In this document: in pieces, positions 17,530-26,664 of the stretch | How positions within the stretch are numbered: the first letter of the stretch is position 1 | How the letters are laid out: every line of letters begins with the position of its first letter | NCBI RefSeq assembly: GCF_900107275.1 | Contig: NZ_FNPI01000001.1 | Span: forward strand, 806,001-870,000 | Reading direction: 5' to 3' | DNA from: Evansella caseinilytica | GTDB lineage: Bacteria > Bacillota > Bacilli > Bacillales > Salisediminibacteriaceae | Length of the DNA: 64,000 nt | Translations under genes and position numbers: made by a program | Notes under the pieces: model-generated | Databases searched by the model: none | Told to the model about the DNA's origin: nothing | The model's input: the letters and a program-made list of their open reading frames with translations, nothing else

Positions 17530-17723
17530 TACATGGCTTCTACCGTTGTGGTTGGAACGTTGCTGCGTCCCTTTCTGCACCAATCGGGACACTACGAGAG
17601 AAGAAGGAGTCTCCTCTGTCCCAGAACCGCACCAATCGGGACGTTGAAAATCTAAAAGATCCGGTGAAGGGAGACTTCCTGATAAAATGCAAAATGCTTT
17701 GCGAAAAAAAGCGAATTCTGTTG
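17530..17723. other. Spacer without recognisable gene
   Basis: Contains a short direct repeat CACCAATCGGGAC (17579-17591 and 17630-17642) and no plausible reading frame with a ribosome site. Its downstream edge leads into the promoter and leader of the antiterminator gene. Confidence 0.4.
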
Positions 17724-17752
17724 TTGACAATTATTTTTCGGTATGGTAAAAA
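17724..17752 (+). promoter_or_regulatory. Promoter of the antiterminator gene
   Basis: TTGACA (17724-17729), a 17-bp spacer and TAAAAA (17747-17752), placed just upstream of the RAT leader. Confidence 0.45.
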
Positions 17753-17778
17753 TTAAGTAAGCGATTTCAATTGAATAA

Positions 17779-17870
17779 AAGGATTGTTACTGTTTGGCAG
17801 GCAAAACCTAAGTTTGTAGTGTGGAACATCATAATCGGTGCTCCTGAGTGCAAAATTAGGTTTTTTTTTA
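17779..17870 (+). promoter_or_regulatory. Ribonucleic antiterminator (RAT) and overlapping terminator
   Basis: AAGGATTGTTACTG...GGCAGGCAAAACCTAA (17779-17811) is an excellent LicT/SacY-type RAT. Its 3' part, AAACCTAA, also pairs with TTAGGTTT (17856-17863), followed by a long T run, to form the terminator. Binding of the antiterminator to the RAT would prevent the terminator and allow expression of the gene below. Confidence 0.85.
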
Positions 17871-17928
17871 TCAGATGCGCTATTATTTTTGCTTTACCAA
17901 AAAAATAAAAAAATAAGGGCGAATGAAA

Positions 17929-18789
17929 ATGGTAATTGAGAAGATTTTAAACAATAATGTAGTCATAACCAATAATGAACGAAAACAGGAACTAGTTCTT
18001 ATGGGCCGGGGACTGGCTTTTCAGAAAAAGGTCGGGGATGCAATTGACGTTGCGAAAATTGAGAAGACCTTTGTTTTGGAGGATAATGCCGTTTCTGATA
18101 AGCTTGCTAAATTATTGATGGATACTTCCGAACTTTATTTAAACATTTCGTCCAAAATTTTAGATTACGCGAAGTCGCAGCTGCCCTACAAATTGGATGA
18201 CTATCTGTATGTGGCATTGACTGACCATCTGAGCTTTGCCATCAGCCGCCAGAAACAAGGAATCTCATTGAAAAATCCGCTGTTATGGGAAATTAGAAAA
18301 TTTTATAAGTTAGAATACCAGACTGCGTTAAAGACGCTTGATATCATTGAGGACGAGGCCGGTGTACGGCTTACGGAAGACGAAGCGGCGTCGATAGCAC
18401 TGCATTTGGTAAACAGCCAGCTCTCCGGAGAAAACATGGCCGCTGCCGTTCAGGTAACGGAGATGGTTAATAATATTCTTAATATTGTAAAATATTATTT
18501 TCGCATGGAATTGGATGAAAGCTCCATTAATTATGAACGTTTTTTAACGCATCTTCGTTTTTTCGCCATGCGGTTCATCCGGAAGGAAAGAGTTGTTGAT
18601 ACCAACGATAATTTTTTGTATGAACAAGTGAAAGGAAAATATGCGGTGGCGTTTGAATGCAGTCAAAAAATAAAGACGTATTTAAATAAAAGCTATCAAT
18701 GGCAAATTTCCAATGATGAGGAAATATATTTGACATTGCATATTCACCGCGTTACCCAGCGTCATGAGATGCACCGAGCGGAAGAATAA
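17929..18789 (+). CDS. BglG/LicT family transcription antiterminator
   Basis: About 286 residues. The N-terminal CAT RNA-binding domain (about 1-55) begins MVIEKILNNNVVITNN and includes GRGLAFQKKVGD. Two PTS regulation domains follow, with phospho-acceptor histidines in YVALTDHLSFAI and AASIALHLVNSQ (PRD1) and in LTHLRFFAMRF and LTLHIHRVTQR (PRD2). By family it is switched by PTS phosphorylation, binds RAT RNA and prevents termination. AAGGG gives 9-nt spacing to ATG 17929 and only 3 nt to ATG 17923. It has its own RAT leader, so it is autoregulated, and a second RAT lies before the downstream bglP-like gene. Confidence 0.9.
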   Translation: MVIEKILNNNVVITNNERKQELVLMGRGLAFQKKVGDAIDVAKIEKTFVLEDNAVSDKLAKLLMDTSELYLNISSKILDYAKSQLPYKLDDYLYVALTDHLSFAISRQKQGISLKNPLLWEIRKFYKLEYQTALKTLDIIEDEAGVRLTEDEAASIALHLVNSQLSGENMAAAVQVTEMVNNILNIVKYYFRMELDESSINYERFLTHLRFFAMRFIRKERVVDTNDNFLYEQVKGKYAVAFECSQKIKTYLNKSYQWQISNDEEIYLTLHIHRVTQRHEMHRAEE

Positions 18790-18891
18790 TTTGAATGATC
18801 ATTTCGCAGCTTGATTTTGTTACAACATCTATCATGTCTCCCGTAAATACGGAATTTAGAAAAAAATGTCGAAAAAATAAATATTTTGACA

Positions 18892-18928
18892 TGTAAGCGT
18901 TGACATTGTAAGCGGGATGCATTATAGT
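18892..18928 (+). promoter_or_regulatory. CcpA cre site overlapping the promoter of the PTS gene
   Basis: TGTAAGCGTTGACA (18892-18905) fits the cre consensus TGWAANCGNTNWCA at every position. It overlaps the -35 box TTGACA (18900-18905), which is followed by a 17-bp spacer and TATAGT (18923-18928). This predicts glucose repression of the permease. Confidence 0.7.
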
Positions 18929-18952
18929 TAACTTATAAATTGAATATCCTTT

Positions 18953-19037
18953 AAAGGAATGTTACCACTAATGGGCATAACCTGATCTGATTGAACGCAG
19001 TTGACAGCTGCTTGTTCATCCCAGCTCAGGTTTTTTT
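18953..19037 (+). promoter_or_regulatory. Second RAT-like antiterminator and terminator
   Basis: AAAGGAATGTTACC...GGGCATAACCTGA (18953-18985) resembles a RAT. Its AACCTGA end pairs with TCAGGTT (19026-19032), followed by TTTTT, as terminator. It is less close to consensus than the upstream RAT but in the right place to put the permease under antiterminator control. Confidence 0.7.
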
Positions 19038-19303
19038 CATTACATTACTATCGCTGATTCCGGGTCAACCTTCCCCTTCGAAACAGCAGCCCATTGAAGG
19101 TTAAGAGAAAGCTGAGTGTATGCTCAAGCTATTAAGCAAACGCGACGTGAAGCGTAACCCGGTGGCCGGCAATGAGGCGTGCACACTCAGCCGGAGACAG
19201 TCGGAACGTGCTCTCACAAGCTATCGTTTTTCAAGCCATTACTTCAAAGTCGTTCTGGTTCTTGGATCAGACGTAAAAATCTCATAAGAAAGAGGGGTTT
19301 TGT

Positions 19304-21223
19304 ATGAAATACGAACAGTTGGCAAAAGACATTATCGAAAAAGTCGGCGGCAAAGCAAACATTATCAGCGTGGTCCATTGTATTACTCGGTTACGCTTTA
19401 AATTAAAGGATGAAAGCAAGGCGCAGACAGATGCAATCAAAAATATGGACGGTGTGGTTACCGTTATGATCAGCGGCGGTCAATACCAGGTCGTCATTGG
19501 CAATCACGTGCCGGACGTATATAAAGCAGTTACGGAAGTAGGCGGCTTCAGCAGCCAGGAGCCGGTAGAAGCAGAAGAGGAAAAGGGTGGAAGCATCTTT
19601 AACCGATTTATTGATATCATCGCCAGCATTTTTACACCAGTTCTTGGTGTCTTGGCAGCAACAGGGATGATCAAAGGATTTAATGCCTTGTTTGTATCAG
19701 TTGGTTGGTTGGAGGAGAGCTCCGGAACCTACCAGATTTTGAATGCGGTCGGAGATTCCTTGTTCTACTTCTTCCCGATCTTCCTCGGTTATACGGCGAG
19801 TAAAAAATTTGGCGGAACTCCGTTTATCGGGATCGCCATCGGGGCTTCGCTCGTTTATCCGGATTTGTCGGGCCTATCGGCAGGCGAGCCGCTGTACACG
19901 CTGTTTGCCGGATCGATGTTTGAATCGCCTGTTTACATTACTTTTCTTGGAATTCCAGTGATTTTAATGACGTACTCATCGTCGGTTATTCCGATCATTC
20001 TTGCGTCTTACTTCTCTTCCAAGGTGGAAAAATGGTTCAAAAAGGTCATTCCGGATGTTGTCAAAATGTTTTTGGTGCCGTTTGGAACATTGCTTGTTGT
20101 CGTACCGGTCACATTCATCGTTATCGGCCCGATTGCTACTTGGGCGGGACAGCTTCTCGGCGAAGTGACGCTTTGGATTTATCAGCTTAGTCCGATCATT
20201 GCCGGCGCTTTTCTTGGAGGGTTCTGGCAAGTATTCGTTATTTTCGGCCTCCACTGGGGTCTTGTACCAATTGCCATCAATAACCTTGTCACCCTTGGTG
20301 CCGACCCGGTGCTTGCTATGGTGTTTGCCGCTTCCTTCGCGCAAACAGGTGCTGTTCTCGGCGTCTGGCTGAAAACGAAGCAGCAAAAAATCAAAACGCT
20401 CAGCATTCCGGCATTCATCTCCGGTATTTTTGGGGTAACCGAGCCGGCGATTTACGGTATTACCCTTCCAGCGAAGCGGCCGTTTATCATCAGTTGTATT
20501 ACGGCGGCAATCGGCGGCGGAATAATCGGTCTTTTCGGTTCACAATCCTACCGGATGGGAGGACTGGGGGTTTTTGGATTTCCTTCCTTTATCGGTCCGG
20601 AAGGCTTTGATGCCGGATTTTGGGCAATCATTTTTGCAGTCGTGCTTGCCTTTATACTAGGGTTCATTCTCACGTATTTGTTTGGCGGCGTCGGTAAAGA
20701 GCCGGTGAGTGAACAGGCGGCGCCAGTGCCGGCCGGTAAAGCAGGCGGAAGTGCTGTGGAAAGAAAAGAAAACGAAGTCATTTCCAGTCCGTTTCATGGC
20801 GAAGTGATCGAGTTGGATAAAATAGAAGACGAGGCTTTTTCCTCAGGCGCTCTCGGAAAAGGGGTGGCGGTTGTCCCTTCTGAAGGAAAACTGTATTCTC
20901 CGGTTTCCGGAACAGTCTCCGTGCTTTTCCCGACAAACCATGCCATCGGTATTACGACGGATGGCGGAGCGGAAATTTTAATTCACATTGGCATGGATAC
21001 CGTGCAGTTGCAAGGAGAGCATTTTACATCGCTTATTAAGCAGGGTGAAAAAGTGGAAAAGGGCCAGCCGTTGATTGAATTTCATATCGAGGAAATTAAG
21101 CGCGCAGGATATAGTTTGACAACACCTGTAGTCGTTACGAATACCGATCAGTACACTATCGTACCGACGGAACAACAGCAAGTGGCAGTCGGTGACAACC
21201 TGTTGACCTTAACCGGTTCTTAA
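19304..21223 (+). CDS. bglP: PTS beta-glucoside transporter, EIIBCA fusion
   Basis: 639 residues with all three domains in one chain. EIIB (about 1-85) has the phospho-cysteine in VVHCITRLRF. EIIC (about 100-460) has about ten membrane segments and GVTEPAIYGITLP. EIIA (about 490-639) has VSGTVSVLFPTNHAIG and the active-site region EILIHIGMDTVQLQG. Length and order equal the BglP family, which imports and phosphorylates aryl- or beta-glucosides. It sits under a cre site and a RAT leader next to a LicT-type antiterminator. No phospho-beta-glucosidase gene follows; a sugar-phosphatase-like gene lies downstream in opposite orientation. The symbol is by family and the exact sugar is uncertain. Confidence 0.85.
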   Translation: MKYEQLAKDIIEKVGGKANIISVVHCITRLRFKLKDESKAQTDAIKNMDGVVTVMISGGQYQVVIGNHVPDVYKAVTEVGGFSSQEPVEAEEEKGGSIFNRFIDIIASIFTPVLGVLAATGMIKGFNALFVSVGWLEESSGTYQILNAVGDSLFYFFPIFLGYTASKKFGGTPFIGIAIGASLVYPDLSGLSAGEPLYTLFAGSMFESPVYITFLGIPVILMTYSSSVIPIILASYFSSKVEKWFKKVIPDVVKMFLVPFGTLLVVVPVTFIVIGPIATWAGQLLGEVTLWIYQLSPIIAGAFLGGFWQVFVIFGLHWGLVPIAINNLVTLGADPVLAMVFAASFAQTGAVLGVWLKTKQQKIKTLSIPAFISGIFGVTEPAIYGITLPAKRPFIISCITAAIGGGIIGLFGSQSYRMGGLGVFGFPSFIGPEGFDAGFWAIIFAVVLAFILGFILTYLFGGVGKEPVSEQAAPVPAGKAGGSAVERKENEVISSPFHGEVIELDKIEDEAFSSGALGKGVAVVPSEGKLYSPVSGTVSVLFPTNHAIGITTDGGAEILIHIGMDTVQLQGEHFTSLIKQGEKVEKGQPLIEFHIEEIKRAGYSLTTPVVVTNTDQYTIVPTEQQQVAVGDNLLTLTGS

Positions 21224-21267
21224 ATGCATTCTTTCAGAAGGAGAGGCGGGGAGCGATCCCATTTCCA

Positions 21268-21300
21268 CATCCACGATCACTGATCGTGGATGCTTTTCCT
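21268..21300 (+). terminator. Terminator of the bglP transcript
   Basis: Near-perfect hairpin CATCCACGATCA (21268-21279) / TGATCGTGGATG (21281-21292) followed by CTTTTCCTTC. Confidence 0.6.
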
Positions 21301-21317
21301 TCTGTTTGTTTTTAGAT

Positions 21318-21590
21318 GATGTTCAAAAAGGGCGGAAAACAGCGCCAGTGAATCTTGTCGTTGCGTTGTCTCTCCGCTGTTCACGTAGATGTTGTGTACG
21401 CTGCTCTGCTAGTGATTGCCACGAACGGGCACAGGACTGGGCTAACCGACACAAGCTGAACGTGCTTCGTGTTAGCAGGTAAAAAAACTGCCAAGCCCGC
21501 TGCTTCGTGACAAGCAGCGGGCAGCACATTGGTATTGACCACACTTTATTAGAGCGTGGTCAGTTAGGTGTTTGTTCCAAAAGATAAACA
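21318..21590 (-). repeat. Family B repeat, inverted, with extra hairpin
   Basis: Starts TGTTCAAAAAGGGC. Read on the minus strand, its first ~100 bp match the GCGGAGAGACAACGC...GCTGTTT...CTTTTTGAAC end of family B. Further in is a strong hairpin GCCCGCTGCTT/AAGCAGCGGGC (about 21496-21523). The left portion diverges from other copies. Confidence 0.5.
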
Positions 21591-21599
21591 GCGATAACA

Positions 21600-22469
21600 T
21601 TATGAAATAATCATTTCCTTCAACATTTCTTCTATGGCGTGTGCCACGCCGTTTTCATCGTTGGACTTGGTGGTGTATCGGCAGACTGTTTTGATTGCCT
21701 CCGGTGCATTTTCCATCGCCACTCCCCGTCCGGCGCGCTCAAGCATGCTTTTATCATTAAAATTATCTCCAAGCGCCATCACATCTTCCATGGAAATACC
21801 CATGCTGTTGGCAAGCATTTCAAGGGCAATTCCTTTTTGGGCATCCGGATGGTTAAATTCAAGGTTGATATGTCCGGAGGAAGTGATGACCACTCCGTCC
21901 TCTGCTGAAAGCTTATCGCTGACTTCCTTTAAAACCTCTTTATGAAAGGAGAAACTGAGAAATTTATATATTTCAACATCCGGGTTGGCAAGAACCGGTT
22001 CAAAATGGTCGATGAATTGGACATGCTCATTTTGAAAACGTTGCTCGGCATATGCGCGAACATCTTCTTCCGTAGCATCGCTGTTAATCGATTTAATAAT
22101 GTCGACCAGGACTTCCATAAAATATTCCCTGCTGACCGAATAGCCACCTTGATTAGTAAAGATCTCAATATACATTCCTGCATCCTCGCAAGTGGTGAGG
22201 ATTTTCTGACACACAGCATTATCCATCGGCACGCTGCGGATTAATGTCTTTTTAGAATCATAAGTATTGGCGCCGTTCAGACAAATAATCGGGCAGGACA
22301 GTCCGGCATCCTGCAGTGGTTTATTTGCAGCATCATAAGATCTTCCGGTTGCGACAACAAACTTGATTCCTTTGGAGACCGCTTTTTTAATCGCCTGCGC
22401 GTTTTCCTCGCTGACTTCCCCTCTTTCGTTCAATAAAGTTCCATCTAAATCTGTTGCAATTAATTTCAT
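21600..22469 (-). CDS. Cof-type HAD-IIB family hydrolase
   Basis: 289 residues. The HAD motifs are present: motif I DLDGTLLN (residues 7-14, nucleophile and acid/base Asp), motif II VVATGRSY, the motif III Lys region and motif IV MALGDNFNDKSML. The large cap domain between residues about 85 and 200 places it in the Cof/YidA (type IIB) group of cytosolic phosphatases acting on sugar phosphates or flavin and nucleotide phosphates. It converges on bglP, so a role on the imported phospho-sugar is possible but unproven. The substrate cannot be told from sequence. Confidence 0.85.
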   Translation of the reverse strand: MKLIATDLDGTLLNERGEVSEENAQAIKKAVSKGIKFVVATGRSYDAANKPLQDAGLSCPIICLNGANTYDSKKTLIRSVPMDNAVCQKILTTCEDAGMYIEIFTNQGGYSVSREYFMEVLVDIIKSINSDATEEDVRAYAEQRFQNEHVQFIDHFEPVLANPDVEIYKFLSFSFHKEVLKEVSDKLSAEDGVVITSSGHINLEFNHPDAQKGIALEMLANSMGISMEDVMALGDNFNDKSMLERAGRGVAMENAPEAIKTVCRYTTKSNDENGVAHAIEEMLKEMIIS

Positions 22470-22934
22470 CGTTTCGCCTGCCTCACATGTTATATCATTG
22501 CTATATATTCACTATAACAATGTATTAAGAGAGATGCCAACCTTATTTAAGGTGCCAGGCACCTTATGATGCGGTGAAGTGATAAAGAAATGGGACAAAC
22601 AAATATAAGTGGTTTACTTGCCCCGGTGCAATACTTTAAGCGTATGTTCAAGAGATCGCTCTTTTTCTTATTAAACATCCTCTAAAAAAATAATTGTGAA
22701 TTTTTTTTGAAAGCTCTTTTAATTACAAGTTTTTTTTTGTAGAATTAAAGAAGAATTTTTTTCTCTTTAAATACCATTATAAAAAATATTTTTTCGTAAG
22801 CTTTTAGAAGCGCTCTGCAAAATGATATCAGCAATGAAATTATCGCCTGCTGTTAGCATTAGCAAATGAGCTTCACAAAGTGTCACGCAGTTTTTCAAAC
22901 TGCTCCAATAATAACGAAAAGGGGAGAAGGAATC
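22470..22934. other. Intergenic region upstream of the dehydratase gene
   Basis: Contains a REP element (22551-22587) and then an A/T-rich stretch (22670-22800) with GAATTTTTTTC-like and AAAAATATTTTTTC-like boxes (about 22753-22764, 22782-22795). These resemble the candidate RpiR sites upstream of gntP. A promoter very likely lies here, but no hexamer pair could be placed with confidence. Confidence 0.4.
22551..22587 (+). repeat. REP element, GTGCCAGGCAC type
   Basis: GGTGCCAGGCACCTTATGAT then GCGGTGAAGTGATAAAG. The same unit recurs at 30397, 31601 and 60640. Confidence 0.75.
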
Positions 22935-24569
22935 GTGGAAAATCGACTATCAACGATTAAACCTTATACAAGGGCAATTCTGAAATCACATCTATGCTCG
23001 TGCGGGGTGGATTATAACAAGATGGACAGACCAGTTATCGCCATTGCTAATTCCTGGAATGAAATCGTTCCCGGACACGTGCATTTACGGCAAATCGCCG
23101 ATCGGGTAAAAAAAGGTGTCATCGATGCCGGAGGTCTGCCCCTTGAATTTAACACAATTGCAGTGTGCGACGGTATTGCCCAAGGGCATGACGGTATGAA
23201 GTATTCCTTGCCGAGCCGGGAAGTGATTGCCGATAGTGTGGAAACAATGGTACATTCCCATGGTATTTTTGACGGGATGGTTGTATTGAGCTCCTGCGAT
23301 AAAATTGTGCCTGGGATGATGATGGCGGCAGCGCGCTTGAATCTTCCCGGGCTTGTCGTGCTTGGAGGGGTGATGCCTAATCATATCAAGCCGAAAGAAT
23401 CAAAAGCGGCAAGGCAGAAGTTCCTTGCCGGTGAATTAGATGAAAAAGGTTTGGTGGATGTGACCAAAAAATATTATCCGGGCGCCGGGGCGTGTCCTTT
23501 TTTAGGGACAGCCAACACCATGCAAGGATTATCTGAAGCCCTGGGAATGGCACTGCCAAAATCATCCTGGATGCGCGCCCTGTCGGAGGAGCAGCTTGAC
23601 GCGGCAGAAGCGGCGGGGCGCCAGGCGGTTGAACTGGTACGACAAGGACTGAAGCCGACGGATATTTTAACTTTACAGGCCTTCAAAAATGCCATAACTG
23701 TCCTGCTTGCCATGGGAGGATCATTAAATGCATGCCTGCACCTTCCCGCGATCGCCCACGAGGCGGGAATTGAACTGCCGTTTGATTTGTTCGATGAAAT
23801 CAGCCGCAATATTCCGTTTATCGCCGGTGTTACGCCTAACAACAATGAATACACCACAAATGACCTGCAACGGGCAGGGGGAGTTCCGGCATTGATGAAA
23901 GTACTCTCGACCCATTTGCATTTAGATAACATCACGGTCACCGGCAAAACTGTGGGTGAGAATATTGACCACGCCGAAGTGCTTGACCGCGAAATTATAC
24001 ATCCGCTGAGCAGACCGCTGGATAAGGAGGGAGGCATTGCTGTTTTAAAAGGAAATCTCGCTTCACAAGGGGCGCTGATCAAGCAGTCGGCTGTCCCGGG
24101 AAAACTGCGGAATTTTATCGGGGAAGCGATCGTTTTCAATTCAGAAGAAGCATTTTTAACGGCCTATGAGTCAGATGAAATTAACGAAGGACATGCCGTT
24201 GTTATCCGCTACGAAGGCCCAAAAGGCGGTCCGGGCATGAGAGAATTGCACCGATGCACGGAGGTGCTGGCCAAATACGAAAACATTGCTTTGATAACCG
24301 ATGGGCGATTTTCGGGTGCCTCCGCCGGGCTGTCGATCGGCTATTTAAGTCCGGAAGCGGCGGAAGGAGGAAACATCGCGCTTGTACGCAACGGGGATGT
24401 TATTGAAATCAATGTGAAAGCGCGCAGGCTGACGCTGAGGGTAACAGAGGAAGAGCTTGCGTTGCGGAAAGCACATCTAGAAACGGTAAAAAGAGAGGCT
24501 GGAAAGTTCCTGAGACTGTACTCTTTAAGTACCGAATCGGCAGCAAGCGGAGCGATTCGCAATATTTAA
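22935..24569 (+). CDS. IlvD/Edd family dehydratase, probable 6-phosphogluconate or aldonate dehydratase
   Basis: About 544 residues with the family's iron-sulfur cysteines in VCDGIAQGHDGM, LSSCDKIVPGMM and AGACPFLGTANTM, and the C-terminal GRFSGASAGLSIGYLSPEA. GTG 22935 with GGAGAAGG upstream gives the normal family N-terminus; the longer ATG 22866 reading has no ribosome site. Length is closer to IlvD (dihydroxy-acid dehydratase) than to classical Edd (about 600), but the neighbours are a KDPG aldolase, gluconate permease, gluconokinase and RpiR regulator. The likely role is dehydration of 6-phosphogluconate (or gluconate) to the 2-keto-3-deoxy acid rather than valine synthesis. This substrate call is inference. 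Confidence 0.75.
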   Translation: MENRLSTIKPYTRAILKSHLCSCGVDYNKMDRPVIAIANSWNEIVPGHVHLRQIADRVKKGVIDAGGLPLEFNTIAVCDGIAQGHDGMKYSLPSREVIADSVETMVHSHGIFDGMVVLSSCDKIVPGMMMAAARLNLPGLVVLGGVMPNHIKPKESKAARQKFLAGELDEKGLVDVTKKYYPGAGACPFLGTANTMQGLSEALGMALPKSSWMRALSEEQLDAAEAAGRQAVELVRQGLKPTDILTLQAFKNAITVLLAMGGSLNACLHLPAIAHEAGIELPFDLFDEISRNIPFIAGVTPNNNEYTTNDLQRAGGVPALMKVLSTHLHLDNITVTGKTVGENIDHAEVLDREIIHPLSRPLDKEGGIAVLKGNLASQGALIKQSAVPGKLRNFIGEAIVFNSEEAFLTAYESDEINEGHAVVIRYEGPKGGPGMRELHRCTEVLAKYENIALITDGRFSGASAGLSIGYLSPEAAEGGNIALVRNGDVIEINVKARRLTLRVTEEELALRKAHLETVKREAGKFLRLYSLSTESAASGAIRNI

Positions 24570-24915
24570 CAGTTGCGCTCTGCTGCTTGGGGAGCTTTAT
24601 AGACAGCAAAAATTCCGTGGTGCTGTTCTCCGTAGTTTTCAAGCTTGGTCCGGCATCTGAAACAAGACTTCTGGTTTAAAGGAAACGTTGCCACTGTTAC
24701 CATTTTTGCCGCCCCTCCGCCCCTGTCGGATTTATTTAGTCAGCAGCAGACTGTGCGGCATGGGGAGAAGTGCAGCCTTCCATTGCTGCGAAGTTATGTC
24801 ACGAGCTATTGTCTATTGGCAGGATTTGCGCACTGCGTTTGTGATTTTCGTACATTGAGATTTTCGGTTCAGCCTGGCTTTTTGCAAAAACTCTAGAGAA
24901 AATGGAGAATACACG
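24570..24915. other. Spacer between dehydratase and aldolase genes
   Basis: About 345 bp with no plausible gene and no clear terminator, so the two genes may still be co-transcribed. GGAGAA at the end serves the aldolase start. Confidence 0.4.
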
Positions 24916-25554
24916 ATGATAAAAAAATATCTGATCTTGAATAAACTTCATCAAGGAAAATTGGTCGCCGTCATCCGGGGCGGAAGCGGAAGGGAGGCGT
25001 ATGGAATAGCAAACGCGTGTATTAAAGGTGGCATTCAAAATATTGAAATCACGTTTACAACGCCGGATGCTCTTGCTGTCATTCAGCGTTTGGCTGAGCG
25101 GTTCGGGGAGCGGGATGCCGTCATTGGAGCCGGCACCGTTCTGGACGCTCATATGGCACGAATGGCGATGCTGCATGGCGCTTCTTATATTGTCAGTCCG
25201 CACTTTTCCAAAGAAATTAGTGAAATATGCAATCTCTATTCGATTCCATATCTTCCAGGGTGCCTGACACCTACCGAAATGACAGAAGCTTTAAAAGCTG
25301 GAGTGGAAGTGGTTAAAGTATTTCCGGGAGATGTGGTCGGTCCAAACTATATTGCGAATTTGAAAGGACCGATACCGAATATTCAGCTCATGCCATCCGG
25401 CGGCGTCAGCCTGGATAATGTGAACGAATGGCTGCACAAAGGAAGCTTTGCTGTCGGCATCGGAAGTGTCTTGACAAAAGGAGCGATGGGGGACTATGAC
25501 GAGATTGAAAAGCGCGCCAGAAGCTTTGTGGATAAAATCACTCATATAAAATGA
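24916..25554 (+). CDS. eda: KDPG/KHG aldolase
   Basis: 212 residues, a class I aldolase TIM barrel. Seen: VIRGG (substrate Arg), NIEITFTTPDA (catalytic Glu), GAGTVLD, SPHFSKEI, LPGCLTPTE, VVKVFPGDVVG (the Schiff-base Lys) and PSGGVSLDNV. The enzyme splits 2-keto-3-deoxy-6-phosphogluconate into pyruvate and glyceraldehyde-3-phosphate, the final Entner-Doudoroff step. It lies just after the dehydratase gene. KVFPG replaces the commoner KFFPA, an ordinary Firmicutes variation. Confidence 0.9.
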   Translation: MIKKYLILNKLHQGKLVAVIRGGSGREAYGIANACIKGGIQNIEITFTTPDALAVIQRLAERFGERDAVIGAGTVLDAHMARMAMLHGASYIVSPHFSKEISEICNLYSIPYLPGCLTPTEMTEALKAGVEVVKVFPGDVVGPNYIANLKGPIPNIQLMPSGGVSLDNVNEWLHKGSFAVGIGSVLTKGAMGDYDEIEKRARSFVDKITHIK

Positions 25555-25584
25555 AGCAGTTCTCAACAAAGAGGCCGCAACTTC

Positions 25585-25640
25585 CGAAGGCACTGATAAA
25601 GTAAAAAACTTCTTTTTCAGTGCCTTCGTGTACGCTTTTT
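25585..25640. terminator. Terminator between eda and rpiR-type gene
   Basis: 12-bp arms CGAAGGCACTGA (25585-25596) and TCAGTGCCTTCG (25617-25628), with a T-rich sequence soon after. It separates convergent genes and may act on both. Confidence 0.65.
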
Positions 25641-25661
25641 TCTGACAAGCTGTAGCGGCTT

Positions 25662-26519
25662 TTAGAGCCGTTTGGACGAAATGGCATTTCGCACTTTTTG
25701 CAATGATTTTTTTCCAGCCCCTTTTCTTGCGATCATGACATTCACATAGATGGCGTCGATGATAGTCAGCTGTGCAATCCGTGAAGCCAAAGCTTCCGAG
25801 CGGTAATCTGTTTCATCCGAGAGGGTAAAAATGGGAATATCCACGTTTTCACTCAGCGGAGATTTGGCGAAGCCCGTGATTCCCACCGTCTTCACCCCAT
25901 TTTCCTTGGACATCTCTAAAATTTGCAAGATGTCTTTTGTTGTGCCCGTATGAGAAATCAGCACAGCAACATCTTTGCTTGTCAGCTGCGAAGCAGACAT
26001 CAACTGCAAATGCGTGTCGGTCTGTGCAAACACGTGAACTCCCGTCCTGATCAGCTTATGGTAGGCATCGAGAGCAATGATGTTTGAGCCGCCGCATCCG
26101 AAAAACTCCACTCGCTGCGCAGAAAGGATAGTCTTTACGGCCGCTTTAAAGTTGGCTTCGTCAACGACCTTCAGTGTATCTTCCAATGTTTTTATATTTG
26201 AATGAAACACTTTCTCTGTGACTGTTTTTTCATTATCATCCGCTTGTATTTTTTCATGAATATCCTGCATTGATTCTACCATTTCGGAGGCAAGGGCTAT
26301 CTTCATTGCCTGATAGCCTTTAAACCCGAGCCGCTTGCAAAAACGGAAGACGGTGGAGTCGGCAATGCCGATGTCATCTGCAACCTGGTTAATCGTTCCG
26401 TGGATAATATTTTGCGGATTTTCCAAAATATAATCGGCAATTTTCCTTTCTTTATCGCTGAATGTTGGATAATTGGATCGTATTCGCATAAAACAGGGCT
26501 GCAAATCTGGGCTGCTCAT
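25662..26519 (-). CDS. MurR/RpiR family transcriptional regulator
   Basis: 285 residues. The N-terminal helix-turn-helix (about 15-85) shows TFSDKERKIADYIL and GIADSTVFRFCKRLGFKGYQAM. A SIS sugar-phosphate-binding domain (about 120-260) has FGCGGSNIIALDAYHKL and VAVLISHTGTTKDIL. ATG 26519 is preferred over GTG 26531, which abuts the AAGGAGG site. It is divergent from the gntP promoter, which carries a set of GAAATATTTTTC boxes. The likely effector is 6-phosphogluconate or KDPG. It replaces the GntR-type control known for the Bacillus subtilis gnt operon. Confidence 0.85.
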   Translation of the reverse strand: MSSPDLQPCFMRIRSNYPTFSDKERKIADYILENPQNIIHGTINQVADDIGIADSTVFRFCKRLGFKGYQAMKIALASEMVESMQDIHEKIQADDNEKTVTEKVFHSNIKTLEDTLKVVDEANFKAAVKTILSAQRVEFFGCGGSNIIALDAYHKLIRTGVHVFAQTDTHLQLMSASQLTSKDVAVLISHTGTTKDILQILEMSKENGVKTVGITGFAKSPLSENVDIPIFTLSDETDYRSEALASRIAQLTIIDAIYVNVMIARKGAGKKSLQKVRNAISSKRL

Positions 26520-26583
26520 TTCCGATAACACCTCCTTGTAAAAATAGTTGCTACTCTTATCATAATGGGAAAAATGAGAAAAA

Positions 26584-26664
26584 GAAATATTTTTCTTATC
26601 GCATCAAAATGAAAGAAATATTTTTCAGTAAACCCTTGCGAAGAAATATTTTTTTTCTTATAAT
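26584..26664 (+). promoter_or_regulatory. gntP-directed promoter with three or four RpiR-like operator boxes
   Basis: GAAATATTTTTC occurs at 26584-26595 and 26615-26626, extended forms at 26643-26657 and about 26673-26688. A promoter TTGCGA (26636-26641), 17-bp spacer and TATAAT (26659-26664) has the third box in its spacer. The sites lie between the divergent rpiR-type and gntP genes and fit repression of the plus-strand promoter. Confidence 0.6.
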
